A DNA stretch of 64,000 nt from Galbula dea (lineage: Eukaryota > Chordata > Aves > Piciformes > Galbulidae), in assembly GCA_013399015.1 (NCBI GenBank), contig VWZX01010541.1, forward strand, positions 1,240,001 through 1,304,000. Reading direction: 5' to 3'. A program made the position numbers and the translations under genes. Positions 11,201 through 21,200 of the stretch are shown here, piece after piece; position 1 is the first letter of the stretch; every line of letters begins with the position of its first letter. A model generated the notes under the pieces. It ran no database searches, was not told the DNA's origin, and saw only the letters and a program-made list of their open reading frames with translations.

Positions 11201-14200
11201 GGCTTAGCCTTTTTTTTTTTTTTTTTTTTTTTTTTTGGGCCTTTAATAGATGTGAGCTGCTTCTGTTGTACAAATTCGGCATGTTGCAGCTACGGGAAGA
11301 ATTATGTGTCACAATTTTCTGTTCTCAGTGCTTTTGTTACCAGTCACAAACTAACTGCACTTAATGAAGGGTGTATTTGTTAATCATTATTGACAATATT
11401 GTGTCTCCCTAGGCTCGTACAATACCTTAGTGATCTATGGAAATAAGCCTACTGCAAGAATGCTATAGTCTTGCAGACTGAAAAAAAAGATCTACTACAC
11501 CTTTGAAAACCCAAACAAACAAGAAAACAAATGCTGTTATTTCATGGCTTTTAAATGTTTTGTTATAAAAGTAACATGAATAGGGAGGTCTCAGTGGAAT
11601 TGAGGTGCCTATGGAGATGTCACGGAGCCCGAGTGGGCACATGTAGATCTCAAATACTTGCCCTGCTGGGCTGAAATCTGTGAGCTAGAACTGCTTTTAA
11701 ATACCTTGTCTTGATGATGAATATGTAGGCTTTGCAGCAGGACTCACCACAAGAGCTGCTGGCAGAAGGTGCAAGGCAGTTGGTGACACTGTACTTGTCC
11801 CTTGCAGATGCGAACCACGCGCAAGGTGTCGGTATGGCCGGTGGGACTGGTGGGAGGACGGCGGTATGAGCGGCCAGTGGTGGAGAACGGCAAGGTGGTC
11901 GGCTGGTACACCGGCTGGAGAGCTGACAGGCCCTTCGCCATCGACATGGCAGGTCAGTACTGAGCCCCAGGATACACCAGTGCTGCGCCTCACAACTGTC
12001 CCTACATCTTTTGTGAGTGGGACAGGAACAGATGTCTTGGTGTAAGCAGCTTTTAGAACTTCTGAAGTGCATCCACTCTATGTAGCCCTTCAGCACTAAA
12101 TATCCTGGAGGCCCTAGCATGCACATCACATCTAATAAAGTTATTCCTTCATGATGCCTACTTTACTTTTGCTTGTTTATCATTTTATTAGGCAACTTGA
12201 CTTTTATGTTACATAAATTGTTTGCCTGAAAAAAAGTTAATTGAAAATTAATTAATCCACTTATTTTTTTCAAGAAGCTCCTGCCTGTCATTGTTACCAG
12301 TCTATACTAGGCAGCATAAATGCAGATTCTTCTTTGACCTCAAGTTGTAAACTGCTGCTTTATCATGAAATAAGTCATTTTTTAATTGCTATTTGGAATG
12401 ACAGTGATAACTGTAGATGGATATAGTTTGAAACACTGGGCTTAGGGGAAAAAAAAAAATAACTGACAGCTTATAGCCTGGTAGATGAAGACTGAAAAGC
12501 TTCAAAATGGCTCTAATCAATCTTCTGAGGTGAAGTCTGCACACCACATGGCTCTGTCTTGCTGTCAGTTCATGCTTAGACAATCTTCTGTACATAGGCA
12601 CAACTGCCACATGAATCCCTGCTGTGCAAAAGTCTGATTTCTGATGTTGCAGCAGCTATTTCCCAGCAAATGATATATTTGTACTTACATCTTCTATATT
12701 CAGGAAGGAGAGAGAGGGAGAAAAGTAGCTGTACCAGAGCAAGAATGGGGTAGAAATAGCCGGTCATTTTCTTTATTCTGATATCCTTATGTTTTGGGAG
12801 AGGGAAGAGGACAGTGGTTTCTCATCTCAACAGGATATTTTTATATGGATTTAAGTATTTGATGCAAAATGTGTACAGTAGTTACAGTACCATTGGTTTA
12901 AAAGAGTAAAGGCAATCTAATAGTTATTAAGACCTCTAAGACAGAAACATCAGCAGGTGCTTTTTCTGTACTGTAGAAGCATTTCAAGTTCATAGTATCA
13001 CCTGGCATGAAAATAAGTATTTGAGTGGCCAAATGGAGGCATTCCTCAAGGGCAGGTATGTCGGTCCCCAGCCCCATGCAGCCTGCGGAGAGCTGCAGGT
13101 GTGTGTTGCAGCAGTCTCTGCCTGTGGACTTACAGATACATATTGATACTGTACTGGAGGAGTGGTTCCTTATGGGCATTACGAAGATGACAGCATGGTT
13201 CATAATTCATTAGCAGCAGGCAAAGAGCCATTACACAACATGGTAATAGTTCAACAAGCCAGAGCAAGTACCCAGAACTGTGTGAAAACCAGTATATCCA
13301 TTTCAATACGAGCAGTGAGTGTTAGCATTTATACACTCTGGAAATGATAAATGCTCTCAGTTCCTAGCTTGCCTTGAGCTACTACCCTGTCTAAAGTGTC
13401 CAGGAAGCAAAGGTGTTAATCACAGCAACAAAATCCTTAAAGACCCATCTCAGTCTAACTGGATGAAGAAAAATGGTTCTGCCTTTCAACAGAAGCCGTT
13501 GATCTAACAAGTCAGGGTGTGAATTAACAGAAACAGCATCTGTAGGAAAGAAAGCACAGATGTACTCTACCCTTTCTCCCAGGTAGCTTATCTTGCACAA
13601 ATTAATTCTTATCAAGATGTCTCTACTAACTAGACTTAATTTACAGCTTTGCATTAAACACACTAAAACCCAAACACATTTCCATGCTCCACCTATGAAA
13701 TTGTTCTGTGGCACCTTGTGTGAACTTAAGCCCAGTATGACCTCAGGAATAATGACCAAGTACAAGAATTTTATGTGTGTAGCACTGTTCAGTTACTCTG
13801 CAGTGGAGACAGTAATCCCAGATGAATCCCTGTTGGGGGATAGAATTCAAAGTAACAGTGTCATCTGTTACTACAGGATCATATCTACTGGGAGAAAGAA
13901 CTAGTACCACTACGGTCGAAACCTGAGCCATTGCCTCTCTTTGTGATGCCAAAAATGATCCATCTGTGCTAAAAAGTCAACTGAAAGTTGTCACTAGAAA
14001 ATGTTTTTTCCTGAAGTCCATCCAAACCCAAATAAATACAAAAATATCATACCTGTGAAATTAAAGCAGTTATAAAGCAGAACTGATGAACTAGAGAGCC
14101 AGGAGTGAAGTCACCTTGAATTATTTTCTCTCTTCAAGTTGCTGCTTTTATTGGATTCTTTCAAGAGCCAAAGACTGCATAACCACTGATCAAGCAAATA

Positions 14201-16766
14201 AACCTCAGGCCCTAGGCCAATCAGTGCACAGTAGTCAGTGTCCTTGTTACATACAACATGTTTAATAATCTTTCATTTTATGCCTGCAGACATTGGGGGT
14301 TTTTGACAGCACCCTAAAACAGTGGTCTGTAATAGCAGGGTGCAAAGGCTGATCTTAAGTGTCAGGGGTATGGCACATCTGAAGCTCTGTCTGTAAGCCG
14401 AGTTGACCTTCAGAACTGAAGCCAGTTTTCTCTACAGAGGAGCAACCTTTGCAACAAGAGAACCTAGGAGAAATTAGTGTGTGAATAAGTACAGGCTGTG
14501 GGGTCAGTGAGTCAAGCTGAGGCACACAAAGATAAGCAGCAGAAAAGCTGTCTTCTCTTCTGCTTAGAGGGGGATTCCTTCTGTACTCTTAAACTAAGCC
14601 ACTACATTAACTTTGGTGTTTACTTAATTCTCTCCTTTATGGATGACCCGTTTAAGTCTTAAAAATTAAATCTTCCATCTTTTAAGAAAGCAGAGGCAGC
14701 TCACACAGCTGATCAGGGCTCCAACAATGCCTTACCTTGCAAAGCAAACACTCAGGTGGGGGGAAAGGGGAAGCAAAATATCAACCACACTGAAGCCCAG
14801 CTGTACCAAAAATTGTTTGTGCTAATTAAGGAACCAAAAAAATTAAGGAACCAAAAAAACCAGGGGCTAACCAAAACCACTGAACTGGAGCAGGCTACTT
14901 TGTTCATCAGTGATAAAGCTATGATCATCTTCCAAGGTGCAGCAAGCTGGCTGTACATGCCAGAGCTGCCTCCTGCTGAGGGAGTCTCCCACCAGCCCTG
15001 GGATGGAATTCACCTTCTGCTCCCTCAGAGCCTGGTTACAACAGGTAGGAAGCAAGACAGGCCCAGTGGGAACAAGCTCGTTCCCTCTAGATATTGATTC
15101 TTTATTATCTTAGGCAGGATATAATTTATAACATTAAACATATTTTCTTCAGCTGTGTCAATGAATTGGGACCTCAGTTTAGATCCAACCCATAGGTCTC
15201 ATCTGCAGCATCCAAATTTTTATTTTAAACAAAAAAACCCCCACTTTCTAGTGTCTTCCTGTGCTGTGCTACAAACAAATGCAACAGTTAAAAGTGGTCT
15301 CAGTTAAAAGTGGTGTGCCTTCTTTACATAGGCTAATTACTTCTTTTATTTTCCTTTTTAAAAGGCTCCCATAAAAGCCACAGATACTTTCAAGGAAAAT
15401 AGGAAGTAGCAAGATAATTACAGTACAAAAGAGGACAGATTTATATTTCATTACAGAAAGTTGTACTTATTTTTAACTGAGAAAAACTTAATACTGATTT
15501 TAAAATTGACTGTTCTTGTACTTTTCCAGAACGGATGTCAAATCTGTTATTACTTCTGTCACCACTCTGAGCTGACCCTAAAAGGACTACTTTGGTAGCC
15601 TTGAGACTTAGACAGAAGGAGTCTCAAATGCAGTTTTTCTTTACATCGGTCAAATTTTGAGTCATAAAGGTGCATACATGCAACTGAACTTTGGTGAAGC
15701 AAACCTGGAGGGTTCTGGAAACAATGGAAAACTGGAGACTCCTGAGAGCTCTTCAGAGAGGGCAAATTTGTTCAAACTGGTGACTCCTCAGCTTGCAATC
15801 TCCCTTGAAGAGACGCAGTGTATGTTATCAGAGGGATGTGCAGGAGACACCTGCTGATGACACACACACAGAGCAGCTGCAGACACTATTGGGGAAAGTG
15901 ACTCACCAGTGCACCCTGACTATAGAGAGTGCAAGGCAAAACATTACTGTGACTTGTCTTGCATCAGCAATAATGTTAAAACCATCTCAAGGCTAAAAAA
16001 AAGTATCTACAAATTTATGGCTAAGTAACATGTTTTAACCTTTTTCTCCGACTCTTAACCCTTTAAATCTAGACAGTTTTGTACATCATAAATTTTACAC
16101 ATTTTACTTAAAATTCAGTTTCCTTTCTTAATTCAAAGTAGAAAGGGAGGGTAGTCAGAGATCTTGGCAATACTTGACTTTTCAGGCAAAAAAGCTTGTA
16201 TTCTCTTTGTGTTGGGAAAATGATTAAACACTGACAATATGCTGCAAATAATAAAAAAAGCTGATTGCATCTTCAGGACAAGACGAAACAGTGCAGGATG
16301 TACAACCCTACCAAATACTGTCTATCCACAGAATCACATGGACACATTTTTAAGAAGAGCACGGAAGATTTCCAGGCTCAAGTGTAAGCTGCATAAGACT
16401 GTAACGCCTAAAAGTTTTTCTTAACATTATCTTCCTCTCCCTCTCTCCAAGGATTTGCTGTGAGTCTCCAAGTGATTCTGTCGCATCCGAAAGCCGTATT
16501 CAAGCGTCGTGGTTCTCAGCCAGGAATGCAAGAATCTGACTTTCTGAAACAGATAACAACAGTGGAGGAACTGGAGCCAAAGGCAAACAACTGCACAAAG
16601 GTACTGATTTCCACGTTGACAGAGACGCTTTCATGTCATCTCTGGAGGTGACTGTACTAACACCACCGTTGTTTTGTAGGTTCTTGTATGGCACACACGG
16701 ACAGAGAAAGTAAACCTAGCAAACGAGCCAAAATACCACCTGGACACAGTCAATATTGAGGTATGA
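1671..16766 (+). CDS. B3GAT2: B3GAT2: galactosylgalactosylxylosylprotein 3-beta-glucuronosyltransferase 2 (GlcAT-S), whole gene, 4 coding exons
   Basis: GT43-family enzyme that transfers glucuronate from UDP-GlcUA in beta-1,3 linkage to terminal galactose; GlcAT-S/GlcAT-P make the HNK-1 carbohydrate precursor on neural glycoproteins in the Golgi. Joining 1671-2231, 11808-11952, 16452-16600 and 16680-16766 gives 942 nt, 313 aa (human about 323). It is a type II membrane protein: short cytosolic tail, hydrophobic anchor at about residues 8-24, and a Gly/Pro/Gln-rich stem to about residue 70 that is shorter than in mammals. The catalytic domain starts at LPTIYAITPTYSRP and holds the metal/UDP-binding DDD triad at 175-177. 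The predicted catalytic base is Glu263 in MQESDFL, with His290 in VWHTRTE. One N-C-T glycosylation sequon is at Asn282. The start at 1671 has A at -3, and the N-terminus MKSxxF matches the family; the in-frame TTG at 1647 is not needed. The near-identical catalytic domain and four-exon structure make this call firm. B3GAT1 is excluded by the N-terminus. Confidence 0.97.
3281..3411. repeat. Imperfect tandem repeat, two 60-62 bp units plus a partial third
   Basis: The units are 3281-3342 and 3343-3402, followed by a 9-bp start of a third. Each begins CTGCRGTYCAGGTCTTCT and ends GTGGTGTACACCCATATC. The ends are better conserved than the middle. It lies in B3GAT2 intron 1. Confidence 0.8.
11210..11236. 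repeat. Homopolymer T27 tract
   Basis: Twenty-seven consecutive T on the + strand. It is flanked by an imperfect inverted repeat (ATTAAAAAGGC before, GGCCTTTAAT after). It could be a reversed retroposon tail or simple slippage; no element body was recognised. Confidence 0.8.
11808..11952 (+). CDS. B3GAT2: B3GAT2 coding exon 2 (residues 188-235 plus first base of Gly236)
   Basis: 145 nt, acceptor TTGCAG|ATG, donor GCAG|GTCAGT. It encodes MRTTRKVSVWPVGLVGGRRY through to WRADRPFAIDMA, a highly conserved part of the GT43 fold that contributes to the acceptor-side pocket. Confidence 0.96.
11953..16451 (+). other. B3GAT2: B3GAT2 intron 2
   Basis: 4.5-kb intron, donor GTCAGT, acceptor CTCTCCAAG. 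It contains an exact 17-bp tandem duplication at 14824-14857 and a 14-bp repeat at 15285 and 15301. No transposon or exon is recognised. Confidence 0.8.
14824..14857. repeat. Exact 17-bp tandem duplication
   Basis: Two identical adjacent copies of a 17-mer beginning AATTAAGGAACC, at 14824-14840 and 14841-14857, in B3GAT2 intron 2. Confidence 0.85.
16452..16600 (+). CDS. B3GAT2: B3GAT2 coding exon 3 (rest of Gly236 to Lys285)
   Basis: 149 nt, acceptor CCAAG|GA, donor AAAG|GTACTG. It encodes GFAVSLQVILSHPKAVF and then MQESDFLKQIT with the predicted catalytic base Glu263, ending at the N-C-T sequon (Asn282). Confidence 0.96.
16601..16679 (+). other. B3GAT2: B3GAT2 intron 3, only 79 bp
   Basis: Very short intron with donor GTACTG and acceptor TTTTGTAG. 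Splicing is required for the correct C-terminus: if it is retained, the frame stops at 16649-16651 after 16 foreign residues. Confidence 0.85.
16680..16766 (+). CDS. B3GAT2: B3GAT2 coding exon 4 (Val286 to Val313, stop)
   Basis: 87 nt including TGA at 16764-16766. It encodes VLVWHTRTEKVNL through DTVNIEV, the conserved C-terminus of GlcAT-S with His290 of the active site. Confidence 0.96.
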   Translation, partial: VLVWHTRTEKVNLANEPKYHLDTVNIEV

Positions 16767-17194
16767 CCTGGAGACACAGGTACACAGGAAGCACAATACA
16801 ACGGAAGTTTCAGTTGTTTGAATTCAGCCAGTTAAAATAGTCTGCTTCAGCGAGAGACCTTTTAATAGTCACCCGATGGACTTCTGTGGAAACAAAAGGA
16901 AGTGGTCAGATACTCTGATAGCAAATCAGTGGGTGGGCTTTGTTCTAACTTGTTTGCATGCGTTTCTGAACTCTCATCTTCGTAAATGACACTTACCTTT
17001 GTTTCAAGGCTCTTTCCACATGGCAAAAACAGTCAAGAGAAACACGGCTGCAACAGTGTTTTCAAAATCACCATTTCTGTACATACTTTTTGTATTTATC
17101 CAGCTTAATGTTGTAATTATAAACTGATTTTAAATCACAAACTGCTGATCTAGATATCTGCATAAATGGATCCTCCAAATTGAACATGTTTTCC

Positions 17195-17203
17195 TTTATT
17201 AAA
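17195..17203. terminator. Overlapping poly(A) signals of both strands
   Basis: The 9-mer TTTATTAAA reads AATAAA on the - strand (SMAP1 sense) and ATTAAA on the + strand (B3GAT2 sense). It is the only AATAAA I found for SMAP1 in the intergenic interval, which would give a 3' UTR of roughly 0.9 kb. Confidence 0.45.
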
Positions 17204-17508
17204 AATAGACTTGGTGAAGAAATAGTGGTCAAATAGGTCATACAATGATGAAATAAAGACCCACAATCATTTACGGATTTATCCTTTTAATATAGGGAAA
17301 TAACTTTATCATTACGAGGCACCATAAAATGTAAACACAATCACTGTCATAAACCTGGATATCTCTGCAAGGAAAAACAGATCTGTTCACACTGAGCTAC
17401 CTTGTGTATATGTTGTGCTACTAGCTCTCAGCATTAATACTGTGTCCATGCCACATCAGAAACTTCATCACAGCGAATTCGAACAGATAAAATGCTCATT
17501 TTTAAAAG

Positions 17509-17514
17509 AATAAA
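17509..17514 (+). terminator. B3GAT2: Candidate distal poly(A) signal of B3GAT2
   Basis: AATAAA followed within 15 nt by a GT-rich stretch. A second AATAAA at 17252-17257 is the proximal alternative. Which is used is unknown. Confidence 0.4.
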
Positions 17515-18111
17515 CTATTGATTTGTAGGAGGCCAGTAAGATCCAGGTTTATCTTTCTTTCAGTACTCACATTCCCTGTTATGCACACCATAGTAACATC
17601 ACAGTGAAATGTATGACAAAACAAAATAGTTTGATACACTAGAAAACATTGCTCAGTGATACATTTACATTCTATTTATATATGATTAAACATTTGTTCA
17701 TACAGTACCTTCTACAGGATTACTGGGTATTTTGGGGGGGTCAGGGTTTGTATTTTTGGATATTACTAACAAGATCGCTGCATCCCTTATATGCAAACAT
17801 TTGATCTAGAATTTTGAGGGGGAAAAAAAAATCAGTATGTGGTTAAGCAGCTTCTTAAATACATGGTCTGTGAAATTGTATGCATTGTACGAAAACGCTG
17901 CCAAGGATGTATAAATGTATTCTTGATCTGCTTTTCACTACATCAAATTTAAATCAATATAGACCACAACACGGTCAAGTCAGTTATATACTTAATCTGA
18001 ACTGCTGGGGAAAAAGAAAAAGAGTATGTACAGGGAAGGAACAGGGAAAGTCAGTTTATCCAAACAAGGAATGTTAGGTGGCAGCTCCGGGTAAGACCTC
18101 TACTGCAACTT

Positions 18112-18246
18112 TCATTTCCACAGCTGTGTGCTGAGCGTCTGCCCAGAGGAGCTGCCAGTCCACCCTGCTGCTGTGCTGGGGGGCTGGCCAAAGCCCATCG
18201 CGCTGCCGGAGCTGCCGAGCGTCATTCCGGCCAGTTGCTGGTTCAT
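18112..18246 (-). CDS. SMAP1: SMAP1 coding exon 11 (residues 427-470, stop)
   Basis: 135 nt, acceptor CTCCACAG|ATG; TGA at 18112-18114. It encodes MNQQLAGMTLGSS through the conserved C-terminus GQTLSTQLWK. Confidence 0.96.
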   Translation of the reverse strand: MNQQLAGMTLGSSGSAMGFGQPPSTAAGWTGSSSGQTLSTQLWK

Positions 18247-21200
18247 CTGTGGAGCACACACAGGAGCCTTGTTAGTGCTGTTGCTGAACCACCACACACT
18301 TCTAGCCCACAGGCACTCATGCCTCCAGCTAGCCACCCAGTTAAAGTACCTTCCCCTAAAGTTAGCATTTCTTATTAAATAAAAAGATTGCCTCGAGTCA
18401 AGTTTTTAAGCATTTTCCAAGAGAGCCGCTCTTCAGCAGCCATTCAGTCACTGATCTACACCAGAAACACTCTAGCAGGTAGCCAGCCTTGTCCATGTTG
18501 ACAGCTGTTCCAGCACTATTCTTTCTTTGGAAACCTCAAAACCAATAGTAACAAAAGTTTTTATAGAAATTCTCCATTTAGGTGGCAACCAACAAAGAAT
18601 GAGGTGGATTCATAAATGTAATGTAAACTGAACTATTCTGGCTAAAGCATCTACAAACAAGTGAATCAGTCACATGAAATTAAAGATGATGACATCTAGT
18701 TAAAGGTGGGAAAGTGTTCAAAATTCACACCTTCTCTTCAGGGACGGTGCAAAAATTTCTGCTCTCTACAAACATTATCACTGTAATTTTCAGTGCTCAA
18801 TATACAAACATTCTTCAGGTGACACTCTCTCTTGCCTTCTAACAAATGAATAGTTGCTAACAAGCCAAAAGCCTATGTAAGGACAGAGGGCAGATGTCAC
18901 CTCAGGGTCTGAGAGAAAAGAACATTTGGAGCAATTAACGAGAGCCAATGAATAGGGATGTTGGATAAGCAACATCAGACCTCAGTTAGACAGCATTAGG
19001 TAAAAATCAGAGTTCATGTAAACATGAATGAACAATACTGGCTTGAAACAAAAATGAATCACTGGTGAAAAGAAACTGTTAGATAAATGGCAAACTAGTA
19101 TTTAAGGGTAAAATTTAGTACTATGCTTTCACAGGTGTATCTGCAAAAACAACCATCACCAAACAGGAAAATTAAAAAAGCTGATGGAAACCTGCTTTAC
19201 CTCACAGTTAATCTCTTCTGGAGTAGAACTGTTAAGTAGACTATATATACATACATATATAAATATACACACACACACATAGATATATATATACACACAC
19301 ACATTCAGGTTTCTTTAACATGAGCCCCCCAACAACTGGAGCCAGAGGTGAGCTCCTAGTTTCCCCCACACTGCGACGTCAACACACTGACATCTGATGC
19401 ACAAGGACTAAGGAGACGTTAAGAGCTTGTCCTAGGGGCCAACTTTTAACATGTACTTGATAAGAAGCACTACTTTAGTTTCAAAGGTGATGGGGTCTTT
19501 TTAACATTCTATACCTAGAAAAAGACTATTGGCAGTAAATCCACAGATGTTTCTGCATTGACCTTTTGAAATCCTCACCTTTTAAAAATGACTTTTCAAA
19601 GCAGGATGACAGCCTGTCTTTTCACAGAGTAAGAAATCATGTAAGAAATGCTGGTTGCCTTCATCAATATTCACACCACAAGACTGAGCAGAGCAGTAAA
19701 AATTAATATCCAATCTAAACAAGTCACTATGGCTGACTCTGAATTACTAGCGTAGGCAGCATGGCACTATTATATTCTTATAACTCAAAGACACTATGAA
19801 ACAAATAGTTGCTATCATCCCTACTGAACTGCTAGTGAATCCTTTAGGCTTACATCCCCCCCTCCCAGTAACTTCTCAAATACCTGAGTTCCTGATGTGT
19901 CATTGGGTAATGTACCATCAGAGCACTAAGGACAAACTAACACTTCTAGAGAACCTGTGAAACATTAAGAAATAAAAAACATAGCATGGAAACGCTACGT
20001 AAGTTACAGACCAGCCTACACAAACTGTCCACAGGAAAAGGCTGGAGTGCACAGTACTGCCTATTCCACTGAAATTTATCCTGAGGCCTGTAAATTAAAG
20101 TGTTAGTTGTTAATGGCTATCCTCAAGCACTGAAATGCTGCTTTCATCTTCAAGGCTGTGTTCACATTTCAGTGCTCTGTAGGAATAACTAAACTAGGTG
20201 TTTACCTGGCTACAGTCAGGTGCCAGGGCGAGAGTAGTGACAGAGAACTGACTTTGGTCTGCCTTGGCAAAACTTACTCTCTGCTTATATATTAGTTTAA
20301 TTATTCAGGTTTCTTTAACATGAGCCTCTGAGCAGGTCACAGTCCAACAGTCTGTAACTTGGCTACACTACAACTTCCTTCCTAGAGCCAAATGTTGTGT
20401 ATCTGAAGAGCAACACCTTTTCTAAAGCACTGTCGTCTGGGACAAGCAGGTCTTTACCTGAGAGAGGTTCCACTGAGCTTGTTGGTTTTGTTGCAATCCA
20501 TACTTATTTTGTGGTGAGACCATCTGTCCCACCATTCCACTCTGAGGTCCAACGACATTTGGAGGAAGTCCCATCACACCAGTTTGTGTCGTACCAGTAA
20601 ATCCATTGGGCATTCCCATTCCCACCATCACACCTGTGCTCTGTCCCATGACTGGCACAGATTGTCCCATCATGTTTCCCATCATCCCAGATGCTGCAGG
20701 CACAGGAACTCCCATGGCTGGAAAGCCTTGAAAATGAGTTGATGGTTGTGTGGTAAATGGCATAGAAGATGACCCCATGAACATACCTGTACCAGAGAAG
20801 GGAAAATTTCAGGACAAGTGTTTCGTGATTTTCTCCCCCAGCCCTGTAGGTCACAAGTGCACCAAAATAACTTTAAAGGATACCTATCCAGTTGTACATC
20901 AGTGCTGTTCATTTAGTTTCTGGTAAAAGTTAAAAACAGCTTAAAAACTCGCAGGAAAGGGACTTGCCACCAAAGGTTAACTGTCAAAATGAGTTGAGCA
21001 AAACCTTATGGAGAACTGGAATCTTTTAATCACTGTACTGAAGGTCTTTGTTTTCACACAAACACAGCTAAAACCAAGACAGCAGCTCTGTGGTCATCCA
21101 GCCCAGCACAGACTCAGGCCTTAAGCAATGAATTAGCAGAAACTAAATTCACTACACTTGATAATTTGAACAGTTATAAATCTATTAAAATCACACTTTG

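Larger units (their letters stand above)
2232..11807 (+). other. B3GAT2: B3GAT2 intron 1
   Basis: 9.6-kb intron with donor GTACGT and acceptor CCTTGCAG. The first 450 bp are GC/pyrimidine-rich, and the rest is ordinary intronic DNA. It holds a two-copy 61-bp tandem repeat (3281-3411) and a 27-T tract (11210-11236). I see no CR1 or LTR in it and no further coding exon. Confidence 0.85.
16767..18111. other. Convergent 3' UTR region between the B3GAT2 and SMAP1 stop codons
   Basis: AT-rich 1,345 bp that must contain both 3' UTRs unless they overlap. For B3GAT2 (+), AATAAA occurs at 17252-17257 and 17509-17514, with ATTAAA at 17198-17203. For SMAP1 (-), AATAAA is the complement of TTTATT at 17195-17200. 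No ORF of note is present. Confidence 0.7.
18247..20457 (-). other. SMAP1: SMAP1 intron 10
   Basis: 2.2 kb, donor GTAAAG. It contains an AT/AC microsatellite (about 19240-19302) and an exact 24-bp direct repeat at 19303 and 20303. No transposon recognised. Confidence 0.85.

Noticed and set aside
11650..12129. 159-codon - strand open frame
   Set aside because: Shadow of B3GAT2 exon 2 on the opposite strand.
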